Notes under the pieces: model-generated
Databases searched by the model: none
What the model was told of the DNA's origin: nothing
The model's input: the letters and a program-made list of their open reading frames with translations, nothing else
Shown: piece by piece, positions 1 to 6,513 of the stretch
Position numbering within the stretch: position 1 is the first letter of the stretch
How the letters are laid out: each line of letters begins with the position of its first letter
Position numbers and translations under genes: made by a program
NCBI GenBank assembly: GCA_964522525.1
Contig: CAZFWG010000119.1
Span: forward strand, 1-8,474
Length of the DNA: 8,474 bases
Direction: 5' to 3'
Source: CAYUYV01 sp964522525
Lineage (GTDB): Bacteria > Pseudomonadota > Alphaproteobacteria > JAJFIK01

Positions 1-611
1 AGCGCTTCGGCCATCTCCCCCTCCACTTTCGCCACGGCGGGCAGTCTGACGAGCGAGGCGTAGAGAGCAGCCACTTTGGGCGCCTTGCCCAGGGGATCGT
101 CGATCATGGGGCCGAGATTTTTCAGGAAGAACAGGACGGGCATCAGGCTCGCATCGGCCAGGGTAAACCGTCCGAAGACCGCATAATCGGGACCGTCGAG
201 CACGGCCTCCAGAAAGCCCACGCCCTTGTGGAGATCCTCCATGGCGTCCTTGAGCAGGGCATCGACGCGGGTTCTGGGATCCAACTGGCCGAAGAGTTTG
301 GCAAGCGGGGCCATGACATAGGTGTCGCCGATCCGGGCCACCAGGCGGATGCGCGCCCGTTCCTCAGGGGTCGCGCCATGGAGCGAAGGACCTTTGCCGA
401 CGGGAAGTTCTTCCAGATATTCGCAGATGGTTTCCGATTCCGGCAGACGCATGCTGCCGGTGTCGAGGCAGGGGACCTTCGCCGTCGGCGTGATCGAGGC
501 GTAGCTGCCGTCCTCCGGGGGGCTTACGAGCTCAAGCGGGATCTCCTTCATATAGGCGACGATCCGGACACGGCCGGTGAAGGGAGACAGATTGGCGTTA
601 TAGAGCTTCAT
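1..611 (-). CDS. Glutathione S-transferase family protein (3' end cut by window)
   Basis: This is a cytosolic GST-like protein; 203 complete residues are visible and the C-terminus lies outside the window. Residues 1-75 fit the thioredoxin-like N-domain. They start MKLYNANLSPFTGRVRI, where Ser9 is the candidate glutathione-activating residue. KVPCL follows, with cis-Pro47, and then the ESETICEYL glutathione-contact motif at 58-66. The all-helical C-domain follows, with an N-capping box at 150-153 (T-L-A-D) inside FTLADASLMPVLFF. The ATG at 609-611 is preceded on the minus strand by a GAGGAAA ribosome-binding site about 8 nt away. The gene lies downstream of the acyl-CoA dehydrogenase terminator, so it probably has its own promoter. 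The GST class and substrate cannot be told; conjugation, isomerisation and peroxidase roles all occur in this fold. Confidence 0.9.
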   Translation of the reverse strand, partial: MKLYNANLSPFTGRVRIVAYMKEIPLELVSPPEDGSYASITPTAKVPCLDTGSMRLPESETICEYLEELPVGKGPSLHGATPEERARIRLVARIGDTYVMAPLAKLFGQLDPRTRVDALLKDAMEDLHKGVGFLEAVLDGPDYAVFGRFTLADASLMPVLFFLKNLGPMIDDPLGKAPKVAALYASLVRLPAVAKVEGEMAEA

Positions 612-651
612 GGCGGGGTTTCCTCGCAGGGATGTTTTTGAAGAGAAGCCA

Positions 652-689
652 GAATAAAGAAAGGCACCGGAGCCTGAAGCCCCGGTGCC
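652..689 (-). terminator. Intrinsic terminator after the acyl-CoA dehydrogenase
   Basis: Two perfect 8-bp arms, GGCACCGG (663-670) and CCGGTGCC (682-689), enclose an 11-nt loop. On the minus strand the stem is followed at once by the T-rich run TTTCTTTATT. It starts 29 nt beyond the stop of the acyl-CoA dehydrogenase (718) and so ends the tadA-dehydrogenase unit. On the plus strand there is no T-run, so it should act in one direction only. Confidence 0.85.
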
Positions 690-717
690 GGATTGTCGAC
701 ATGAGATTTTGTCAGCT

Positions 718-1956
718 TTATGCCGGGCGGCCCATCTGCTGAAGCCGCTCCATGTGCTTCTTGAATTCCATCCGCGCGATGGTGCGGTTGTGGACCTCAT
801 CCGGCCCGTCCGCGAGACGCAGGGTGCGGATGCCGGCATAGAGCTTGGCCAGACCGAAATCCTTGGTCACGCCGCCGCCGCCATGGGCCTGGATGGCGTC
901 ATCGATGACCTGGAGCGCGATGCGCGGCGCCGCCACCTTGATCATGGCGATCTCGCCACGGGCGACCTTGTTGCCCACCGTGTCCATCATATAGGCGGCC
1001 TTGAGGGTCAACAGGCGGCACATCTCGATATTGGTGCGGGCCTCGCCCACACGCTGTTCCCACACGGAATGTTCGTAGACCTTCTTGCCGAAGGCCTCCC
1101 GGGTGAGGAGCCGCTCGCACATTTTCTCAAGGGCCACTTCCGCCGCGCCGATGGTGCGCATGCAGTGGTGGATCCGTCCAGGGCCAAGCCGTCCTTGGGC
1201 GATCTCGAAACCCCGGCCTTCGCCCAGGATCATGTTCTCGACGGGCACCCGGACATTATCCAGGATGACTTCCGCGTGACCGTGGGGCGCATCGTCGAAA
1301 CCGAACACGGGCAGCATGCGCTGAACCTTGATGCCCGGCGTGTCCCATGGAACCAGGATCTGGGACTGCTGGGCATGGGTCGGCGCGGACGGGTCCGTCT
1401 TGCCCATGACGATATAGATCTTGCAGCGCGGGTCGCCGACGCCCGAGGACCACCATTTCCGGCCATTGAGCACATAGTGATCGCCGTCGCGGGTGATCCG
1501 TGTCTGGATATTGGTGGCATCGGAGGAGGCCACTTCGGGCTCGGTCATCAGGAAGGCCGAGCGGATCTCCCCGTTCAGGAGGGGGGTGAGCCATTTTTCC
1601 TGCTGCTGGGGCGTGCCGTAGCGGATCAGCACTTCCATATTGCCCGTGTCGGGGGCCGAGCAGTTGAACACTTCCGAGGCAAAGCCGATCCGCCCCATGA
1701 TCTCGGACAGGGGCGCATATTCGAGATTGGTGAGCCCGGCGCCATGGTCGCTTTCGGGCAGGAACATGTTCCACAGGCCCTGGGCCCGCGCCTTGGTCTT
1801 GAGATCCTCGAGGATCGGCGGCACCTGCCAACGATTGGTGCCGAAGCCTTCCATCTGCCGGTCATAGGTCTCAACAGCCGGCTCGATATGGGCCGCCATG
1901 AATTGCTGGACCCGTTCGATCCATTGCTTGGTCTTTTCGCTGTGCTCAAAAATCAT
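718..1956 (-). CDS. Acyl-CoA dehydrogenase, ACAD10/11-like
   Basis: This is an FAD-dependent acyl-CoA dehydrogenase of 412 residues, the normal size for the family. It would carry out the alpha,beta-oxidation step of acyl-CoA breakdown, passing electrons to ETF. Visible marks are the FAD/substrate motif FLMTEPEVASSD (135-146), the central beta-domain segment YVLNGRKWWSSG (161-172), and the C-terminal helical domain with QAHGGGGV (356-363) and LRLADGPDEVH (379-389). By position, Asp383 stands where MCAD-type enzymes have the catalytic Glu; the ADGPDEVH form is typical of ACAD10/11-like proteins. The start ATG at 1954-1956 has GGGAGG 9 nt upstream. The open frame continues upstream, but that part overlaps tadA in another frame and is not coding. 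The gene follows tadA on the same strand after 79 bp and ends before a clear terminator. The acyl substrate is unknown. Confidence 0.93.
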   Translation of the reverse strand: MIFEHSEKTKQWIERVQQFMAAHIEPAVETYDRQMEGFGTNRWQVPPILEDLKTKARAQGLWNMFLPESDHGAGLTNLEYAPLSEIMGRIGFASEVFNCSAPDTGNMEVLIRYGTPQQQEKWLTPLLNGEIRSAFLMTEPEVASSDATNIQTRITRDGDHYVLNGRKWWSSGVGDPRCKIYIVMGKTDPSAPTHAQQSQILVPWDTPGIKVQRMLPVFGFDDAPHGHAEVILDNVRVPVENMILGEGRGFEIAQGRLGPGRIHHCMRTIGAAEVALEKMCERLLTREAFGKKVYEHSVWEQRVGEARTNIEMCRLLTLKAAYMMDTVGNKVARGEIAMIKVAAPRIALQVIDDAIQAHGGGGVTKDFGLAKLYAGIRTLRLADGPDEVHNRTIARMEFKKHMERLQQMGRPA

Positions 1957-1973
1957 GGATGTTTGCCTCCCTA

Positions 1974-1984
1974 GGACACTGTCC
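1974..1984. repeat. 11-bp odd palindrome upstream of the acyl-CoA dehydrogenase
   Basis: GGACA-C-TGTCC lies 17 bp upstream of the dehydrogenase start, next to its ribosome-binding site. It overlaps a 12-mer (ACTGTCCCTTGC, 1978-1989) that recurs in inverted orientation at 2550-2561. It could be a small operator or a chance palindrome; no regulator gene is nearby. Confidence 0.3.
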
Positions 1985-2035
1985 CTTGCGGTTGATCTGC
2001 GATCCAGCCCAGGGTATCGCCTCGGATCGGCGAGG

Positions 2036-2518
2036 TCACCTGTCGCCGCGCCGCGCCCTGAAAAAAGCCTTGAGCAGGGACGAGGCCCGGTCCGCGCCGG
2101 GTCCTTGGACGACTTCGGGGCGGTGGTGACAGGTGGGCTGATCGAAAAAGCGGGGGCCATGGGCCACGGCTCCCCCTTTGGGATCCCGGGCGCCGTAGAC
2201 GACCCGCGCGACCCGCGCCATGGCGATGGCGCCCGCGCACATGGCACAGGGTTCAAGGGTCGTGACCAGGGTCGTGCCGATCAGCCTTTCACTGCCGAGG
2301 GCTTTCGCGGCCGCGCGGATGACCAGGACTTCGGCATGGGCCGTCGGGTCACGCTGTTCCAGGATCCGGTTGCCGTCCCGGGCGAGGAGCCGGCCGTCGG
2401 AATCCACCAGCACGGCGCCCACGGGCACTTCGCCGCGCGCGCCGGCGGCCTCGGCCTCTTCAAGGGCGCCGATCATGAGACGCTCATCAAGGGCGATTTT
2501 TTGGGATTTTGGCGTCAT
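2036..2518 (-). CDS. tadA: tRNA-specific adenosine deaminase TadA
   Basis: This 160-residue zinc-dependent cytidine/adenosine deaminase fold protein matches TadA in length and motifs. TadA converts A34 to inosine in the anticodon of tRNA-Arg(ACG), which allows CGN decoding, and is usually essential. Visible marks are EVPVGAVLV (30-38), the HAE motif with zinc ligand His61 and proton-shuttle Glu63, and PCAMC with zinc ligands Cys91 and Cys94. YGARDPKGGA (108-117) is typical of the tRNA enzyme. The start at 2516-2518 (MTPKSQ) is chosen because the family has a helix before EVPVGAV; the frame is open further upstream but would run into rluB. An AGGGTGA lies just before the start. Met15 is a possible shorter start. 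It is divergent from rluB across 52 bp and lies upstream of the acyl-CoA dehydrogenase on the same strand. Confidence 0.95.
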   Translation of the reverse strand: MTPKSQKIALDERLMIGALEEAEAAGARGEVPVGAVLVDSDGRLLARDGNRILEQRDPTAHAEVLVIRAAAKALGSERLIGTTLVTTLEPCAMCAGAIAMARVARVVYGARDPKGGAVAHGPRFFDQPTCHHRPEVVQGPGADRASSLLKAFFRARRGDR

Positions 2519-2570
2519 GGGGTCACCCTGCCGCCAGCCTTGAGCCCTTGCAAGGGACAGTAAGCAAGCG
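2519..2570. promoter_or_regulatory. Divergent tadA/rluB intergenic region with a perfect 12-bp palindrome
   Basis: These 52 bp must hold at least the 5' leaders, and probably parts of the promoters, of tadA (minus) and rluB (plus). A perfect palindrome CCCTTGCAAGGG lies at 2545-2556. Its right half overlaps the purine-rich AAGGGA that may serve as the rluB ribosome-binding site, about 14 nt from the ATG. I see no clear -35/-10 pair. A regulatory role is inference. Confidence 0.35.
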
Positions 2571-3323
2571 ATGAACGACAGTAAGGAAGCAGCACCGGAA
2601 GGGGAACGGATCGCCAAGGTCCTGGCTCGCGCGGGCGTGTGTTCGCGGCGGGAAGCGGAACGCCTGATCGCGGAAGCCCGTGTGACGGTCAACGGCACGG
2701 TCCTCGACACGCCGGCCGTGAAAGTGACAGACACGGACCTCATCACCGTCGATGGCCAACCTTTGCCGGAGCGCCAATCAAGCCGTTTGTGGCGTTACCA
2801 CAAGCCCGTTGGACTGGTGACCACGCACAAGGATCCGGAAGGAAGGCCCACGGTGTTCGACGCGTTGCCGCCGGCCCTGCCCCGGGTCATTTCCGTGGGC
2901 CGTCTCGACATCACTTCCGAAGGGCTTCTGCTGCTCACCAATGACGGGGCGCTTGCCCGACGGCTTGAACTGCCCTCGACGGGCTGGCTGCGGCGCTACC
3001 GGGTGCGGGTCCATGGCCGGGTCAAGGAGACGGATCTCGCGCCCTTGACCAAGGGTGTCACCATTGACGGCGTGCGCTATCAGGCCGCTGCGGCAAGTCT
3101 CGACCGGACCCAGGGCGCCAATGCCTGGCTCACCATCTCCTTGCGCGAGGGCAAGAACCGGGAAATCCGCAAGCTGATGGAATATCTGGGCCTCTCCGTG
3201 AACCGCCTGATCCGCCTGTCCTATGGGCCGTTTCAGCTCGGCGACCTGAAACCGGGTGCCGTGGCGGAAGTGCCGGGCAAGGTGATCCGGGAACAGATTG
3301 GGAAGTGGGAGGCTTTGACTTAA
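2571..3323 (+). CDS. rluB: 23S rRNA pseudouridine synthase, RluB-type (RsuA family)
   Basis: This 250-residue RsuA/RluB/E/F-family pseudouridine synthase is RluB-like; RluB isomerises a uridine of 23S rRNA (U2605 in E. coli). An N-terminal S4 RNA-binding domain covers about residues 11-66 (RIAKVLARAGVCSRREAE). The catalytic domain has YHKPVGLVTT (76-85), the signature GRLDITSEGLLLLTNDG (110-126) with catalytic Asp113, and GKNREIRKLMEYLGLSVNRL (194-213). It lacks the long basic C-terminal tail seen in many alphaproteobacterial RluB proteins. The start is fixed by the family's N-terminus; the ribosome-binding site is not strong. The exact paralogue (RluB, RluE, RluF or RsuA) rests on resemblance and is less certain than the family. 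Downstream there is no clear terminator before the non-coding stretch. Confidence 0.92.
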   Translation: MNDSKEAAPEGERIAKVLARAGVCSRREAERLIAEARVTVNGTVLDTPAVKVTDTDLITVDGQPLPERQSSRLWRYHKPVGLVTTHKDPEGRPTVFDALPPALPRVISVGRLDITSEGLLLLTNDGALARRLELPSTGWLRRYRVRVHGRVKETDLAPLTKGVTIDGVRYQAAAASLDRTQGANAWLTISLREGKNREIRKLMEYLGLSVNRLIRLSYGPFQLGDLKPGAVAEVPGKVIREQIGKWEALT

Positions 3324-3884
3324 GGGGGTCGACATCGTCACGAGCTTATGGGTTCAGTACGACGGGACGAGAGATTGAGATAATCATTATAGACAAAGAC
3401 CTTCCCTCGACGGCGGCCGGTTACTTCCCTAATGAGATTTAGTCCTTCGAGATGGTGTATTGATTCGGCGACCGTGGGCGATGGGGTTAGAGACCTTAAT
3501 GGCATCGTTTACCGGCATGCCGGGAGCTGCACCATTTTCAAACAACAGCAAATCGAACAATGAAGATTGGGTGCCCTCAATCTGTGCCGAAAGCAAGGGT
3601 TCCTTCCGGACATATATAGAGAAAGAGAGGGAGATCCAGCAGACTTGACGCCTCGTCATCGAGCCGGCCAACAGCCCAGTTCGCTCACTGAAGAGTTTGG
3701 CTTATCCGGTCGAGGTCAATTCTCGGCTGGGGGATTCGAGGCGCCATAAGGAAAGAATCCTCTCATTAGCGCCACCGCCATTAAAGGAAACCGCCTTATC
3801 CTTTCTCTAGATATCATCCCAAAGTTGTAAATATCCAAAATATAAAATCTTAGACTGTAAATCACTCACGATGTCGACCATGCA
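3324..3884. other. Intergenic stretch without a recognisable gene, AT-rich at its right end
   Basis: About 560 bp separate rluB from the crotonase-tail remnant. Only short open frames occur. One is an 80-codon minus-strand frame (3429-3671) and another a 62-codon plus-strand frame (3460-3648). Neither resembles a family I know or has a convincing ribosome-binding site. Composition changes sharply: 3781-3870 holds only 29 G+C in 90 bases, against clearly GC-rich sequence in every gene here. A small palindrome ATAATCATTAT lies at 3380-3390. I see no transposase piece, terminal inverted repeats, tRNA or clear terminator. It may be decayed coding sequence or the edge of an old insertion. Confidence 0.6.
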
Positions 3885-3938
3885 GGCAGCCAGGATGGCC
3901 AAGTCCTGCATGGTCTCGATCGAACCGCTGTCCTCGTT
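3885..3938 (-). pseudogene. Remnant of a crotonase C-terminal tail
   Basis: Read on the minus strand, 18 codons give NEDSGSIETMQDLAILAA. The tail of the intact crotonase in this window (its residues 242-259) reads NGDSGAVEIMQDFVTLGA. Ten of 18 residues and 38 of 54 bases agree without gaps. The fragment sits four codons after the stop of the esterase gene, in the same reading frame. It then runs into AT-rich sequence and meets a stop at 3807-3809. Nothing upstream of these codons resembles the rest of a crotonase, because the esterase occupies that space. The level of divergence argues for an old paralogue rather than a recent duplication. A match this short could still be chance. Confidence 0.55.
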
Positions 3939-3947
3939 GTCGATTGA

Positions 3948-5426
3948 TCAGCGGACGAACGCGCTGTCTGGACCGCCGTCATCAAGGCGAACCTCGACCG
4001 CCCGGCGATCGACGGTCACGGCGCCGAGCTTGGTTTCCAGATGGAGCGTGCCGCCCCAAGGGGTGACGCAGGCCCGCGTGCCGATTTGCTTGTTTTCCCA
4101 ATAGGCACAGTCGTGACCCGCGAAGGATCCGCTCTCGCCCGTTGGTTTGCCACCGACAGAAGTCATGATGACGTCGGCTGCGTCATTCGAGGAACCCGCC
4201 CCGCGCAGCTTGACCACGCGGCCATAGACCGGGTTCTTGGACGACTTGGCCGTGCCCTTGATGTTGTCGATTGTCGTCACGTCGCCACCGTCATGAAGGA
4301 TGCGCTGGTCCTTGTCGATGGTCAGCGCCCCGAGCTTCACTTTGGTGGCATAGATTTCCGCGCGCTGACGCCCCCAGGCCCGGACATGTTCCGTCACGCT
4401 GCCTGTTTCGGTGCCCGTCTGTCGACTGACGATGGTGAAGGCTTCCTGGCCGAAAAACCGTTCGCCATTGCCGGCGGCATCGCCCACGGGGCGGACCGGA
4501 ACGGACGCGGCCGCACTCACGGCGCGCGGCTTGGCGTCGTTAAAAAAGGTCAGCATTGCCGCAGCATGATTGAAATCCTTGCACTGCCAGCGTCCGGGGA
4601 CCACATGGCCGCCTCCAATGACTTTGACGAGCGCCACACGGACGTCTTCCTCGGGCGTCGACCAGACCCGCAACTCGTTGGTGCAGCCGTCCCGCTTGTT
4701 GCGATTGCCAAGGCTTGAAACCGTCGTCGGTGTCCCGTCGAGGCCATTGGCGCGTACGACCACTTGAATGGCTTCTTCGACCGGGAGCAGATCGAAACGG
4801 GGCTCGCCCTTGATCCATTCCTTACCTTCCCAGGGCATGAAATTGTCCTTGTCTCCAATGATCATCGCGAAGTCGATGGGCACGGAAAGTTCAAAACTGT
4901 CGGCGATATGCCGAGACATGCTGGTGATGACCGTACCCGCGGCTCGATAGGGGTGCTTTGTGCGCGGCAGGTAGTATTGAGTCATGAAGCCGCCCCGGGA
5001 CGCTCCGGTGACGAACATCCGGCTCCGGTCGATGGCTTCGGCGCCGATGACCTCGTCCATCACCGCATCCAGGAAACCGACATCGTCATGATCGGGACGG
5101 ACATTGGGATTGGCGGTCGGCAGCCCGCCGACGGCCCAGGACGCCTTGATGGCCGTGGGGTAGACGGCAATCAGGTGACCAGCCTCGACATTCCGTTTAA
5201 AGCCATAGCTGTCCCGCATGCCTTTGCCGTTGCCGCCACCGCCATGGAGCGCGAGCACCACGGGCAGGGTCTTGCCGGCGGGAACAGTGTCGGGTTTGTG
5301 GACAAAATATTCGCGGGTGACGCCACCGAAACGCATGGTCTTGCGCTCCAACTGATCGGCCAGGGCGCTGGTCGCGGCGACGACCGCCAGTCCAATCGTC
5401 AGACAACTCTTGATGACTGTGTGCAT
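3948..5426 (-). CDS. Secreted esterase/PHB-depolymerase-like hydrolase (LpqC family) with extra C-terminal domain
   Basis: This is a 492-residue exported alpha/beta hydrolase. A signal peptide (MHTVIKSCLTIGLAVVAATS then ALA) is predicted to be cut before Asp24, placing the enzyme in the periplasm or outside. The hydrolase domain spans about 30-300. It has the oxyanion-hole motif HGGGG (61-65), nucleophile Ser143 in GASRGG, candidate Asp194 in GDKDNFMPWEG, and candidate His274 in GGGHVVPG. This pattern matches LpqC / esterase-PHB-depolymerase / feruloyl-esterase-like proteins. About residues 322-492 form a second domain whose end (AGHDCAYWENKQIGTRACV, 436-454) recalls DUF4412-like periplasmic domains; that is a weak resemblance from memory. 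The start at 5424-5426 gives a clean signal peptide and has GAGGAG upstream; a TTG at 5453 is less likely. The gene follows the crotonase on the same strand after 173 bp. Substrate unknown. Confidence 0.85.
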   Translation of the reverse strand: MHTVIKSCLTIGLAVVAATSALADQLERKTMRFGGVTREYFVHKPDTVPAGKTLPVVLALHGGGGNGKGMRDSYGFKRNVEAGHLIAVYPTAIKASWAVGGLPTANPNVRPDHDDVGFLDAVMDEVIGAEAIDRSRMFVTGASRGGFMTQYYLPRTKHPYRAAGTVITSMSRHIADSFELSVPIDFAMIIGDKDNFMPWEGKEWIKGEPRFDLLPVEEAIQVVVRANGLDGTPTTVSSLGNRNKRDGCTNELRVWSTPEEDVRVALVKVIGGGHVVPGRWQCKDFNHAAAMLTFFNDAKPRAVSAAASVPVRPVGDAAGNGERFFGQEAFTIVSRQTGTETGSVTEHVRAWGRQRAEIYATKVKLGALTIDKDQRILHDGGDVTTIDNIKGTAKSSKNPVYGRVVKLRGAGSSNDAADVIMTSVGGKPTGESGSFAGHDCAYWENKQIGTRACVTPWGGTLHLETKLGAVTVDRRAVEVRLDDGGPDSAFVR

Positions 5427-5599
5427 GGTCACGAATCTCCTCGATCTCTCCAATGAAGTTTCAATGTTACAAATGGTCGTTCAGCCCCAAGCCAAAAGTT
5501 GGTCCGGAGTAAAGCGCGGAACCTGAATGGCCGCTGAACGTCTTGGGCCATCGCTCTCTTCATCGAGTGGAGCAGGTCGATAGAGAAAGGGAGAGAGGA

Positions 5600-6394
5600 T
5601 CACGTCCCGTCGAGTTGCGCGCCCAGAGTGACGAAATCCTGCATGATCTCGACCGCGCCACTGTCGCCATTGAGGAGGCCCGCAAAGGTCTGCCATTCAT
5701 CCTCGAGGCCCTGCTCGAGGGGCGTTGTCGATGCCGCCCGTACAAGGCGCTTGGCGGCGGCCACGGCCTGGGGCGGCCGGGAGGCGAGCGTAGCGGCGAT
5801 GCGCAGGGCCTCGGCCACCACATCGCCCATCACGAATTCATGGACAAACCCCCGCGCCGCCGCTTCCCGTGGCGAGAAGATCCGTCCCCGGAGAATGGCA
5901 TCGAGCGCCGCTGCCTGGCCGATGGTGCGCGCGAGGCGCTGGGTCCCGCCACCGCCGGGAAAGATCCCCACCCGGATTTCCGGTAGACCGATCGTGTAGT
6001 CCCCGCCCCCCGCCAGACGGATGTCGCAGCACAGGGCGAATTCATATCCGCCCCCCATGCACAGGCCGTTGATGGCGGCGATGGTCGGCTTGGGGCAGGC
6101 CTCGACCCGATTGAACAGGGCCTGGACCGGCATGTCCTTGGCGTCCGGCACCCCGCCCTCGGAGCGGCGCAGGGCCTTGGCCATCGCCACGATTTCCGCC
6201 ACATCATAATGTCTGATGAAAATGCCGGGGAGCCCGCCCGTGAAGACAATGGCGCGGATGACCGGGTCGCCCTCGAACTGGTCCATGGCCGCCGCCAGTT
6301 CCCTTGCCGTCCCGCTGTTCATATAGCCCATGGGCGGATTGGCCATGGTCACCAAACCAACCTGTCCGATCCGGTCGATGGAAACCTGGGTCAT
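5600..6394 (-). CDS. Enoyl-CoA hydratase/isomerase (crotonase) family protein
   Basis: This crotonase-fold enzyme has 264 residues, the usual length. Crotonases stabilise an acyl-CoA enolate in an oxyanion hole; hydratases need two glutamates. Here INGLCMGGGYEFALCCDIRL (108-127) carries Glu118, and IGLPEIRVGIFPGGGGTQRL (135-154) carries Glu139. These match Glu144 and Glu164 of rat enoyl-CoA hydratase, so hydration is plausible. The first oxyanion segment is unusual: GIFIRHYDVAEI (57-68) replaces the common F-S-A-G-A-D pattern. The ATG at 6392-6394 has AGGAGG 9 nt upstream, which favours it over the open frame further upstream. It is divergent from rsmD and lies upstream of the secreted esterase. 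Together with the acyl-CoA dehydrogenase it suggests acyl-CoA breakdown, but the substrate is not visible. Confidence 0.92.
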   Translation of the reverse strand: MTQVSIDRIGQVGLVTMANPPMGYMNSGTARELAAAMDQFEGDPVIRAIVFTGGLPGIFIRHYDVAEIVAMAKALRRSEGGVPDAKDMPVQALFNRVEACPKPTIAAINGLCMGGGYEFALCCDIRLAGGGDYTIGLPEIRVGIFPGGGGTQRLARTIGQAAALDAILRGRIFSPREAAARGFVHEFVMGDVVAEALRIAATLASRPPQAVAAAKRLVRAASTTPLEQGLEDEWQTFAGLLNGDSGAVEIMQDFVTLGAQLDGT

Positions 6395-6413
6395 GGGCGG
6401 GTCCTCCTGGCTT

Positions 6414-6441
6414 TTGGACGCTTCGTGGTTGGGCCTATGGT
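6414..6441 (+). promoter_or_regulatory. Possible rsmD promoter
   Basis: In the 119-bp gap between the divergent crotonase and rsmD genes, TTGGAC (6414-6419) and TATGGT (6436-6441) are spaced by 16 bp on the plus strand. They lie about 72 bp upstream of the rsmD ATG. Each hexamer matches the sigma-70 consensus only partly (3 and 4 of 6). I list it because rsmD has no plus-strand gene close upstream and so needs a promoter here. Confidence 0.25.
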
Positions 6442-6513
6442 GTCGGGGCAAAGGGGCCTTGGCAATATGGCACGTCGTGCGTTTGCGTCGCGGACGGTAG
6501 ATGAGGAATCTTC

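Noticed and set aside
685..1974. Long plus-strand open frame (429 codons) opposite the acyl-CoA dehydrogenase
   Set aside because: It is antisense to a gene with clear family motifs, and its His/Gly/Asp-rich product resembles nothing known. Long antisense frames are common in GC-rich DNA.
1957..2256. N-terminal extension of the acyl-CoA dehydrogenase by 100 residues
   Set aside because: The extension overlaps tadA in another frame, has no family similarity, and a good ribosome-binding site supports the ATG at 1954-1956.
3375..3393. TTGAGA and TATAGA as a promoter
   Set aside because: The spacing is only 7 bp, too short for a sigma-70 promoter, and no gene follows.
3615..3636. Purine-rich ATAGAGAAAG stretch also found near 5580, past the crotonase stop
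   Set aside because: The match is 10 bp of low-complexity sequence, and its distance from the two crotonase tails differs (about 250 bp against 20 bp), so it does not support a shared downstream flank.
3429..3671. 80-codon minus-strand frame in the rluB-esterase gap
   Set aside because: No recognised family, no ribosome-binding site, and no link to a neighbour; kept only as part of the intergenic description.
4041..5456. Plus-strand frames opposite the secreted esterase (4041-4718 and 4764-5456)
   Set aside because: Both are shadows of a well-supported minus-strand gene with signal peptide and catalytic motifs.
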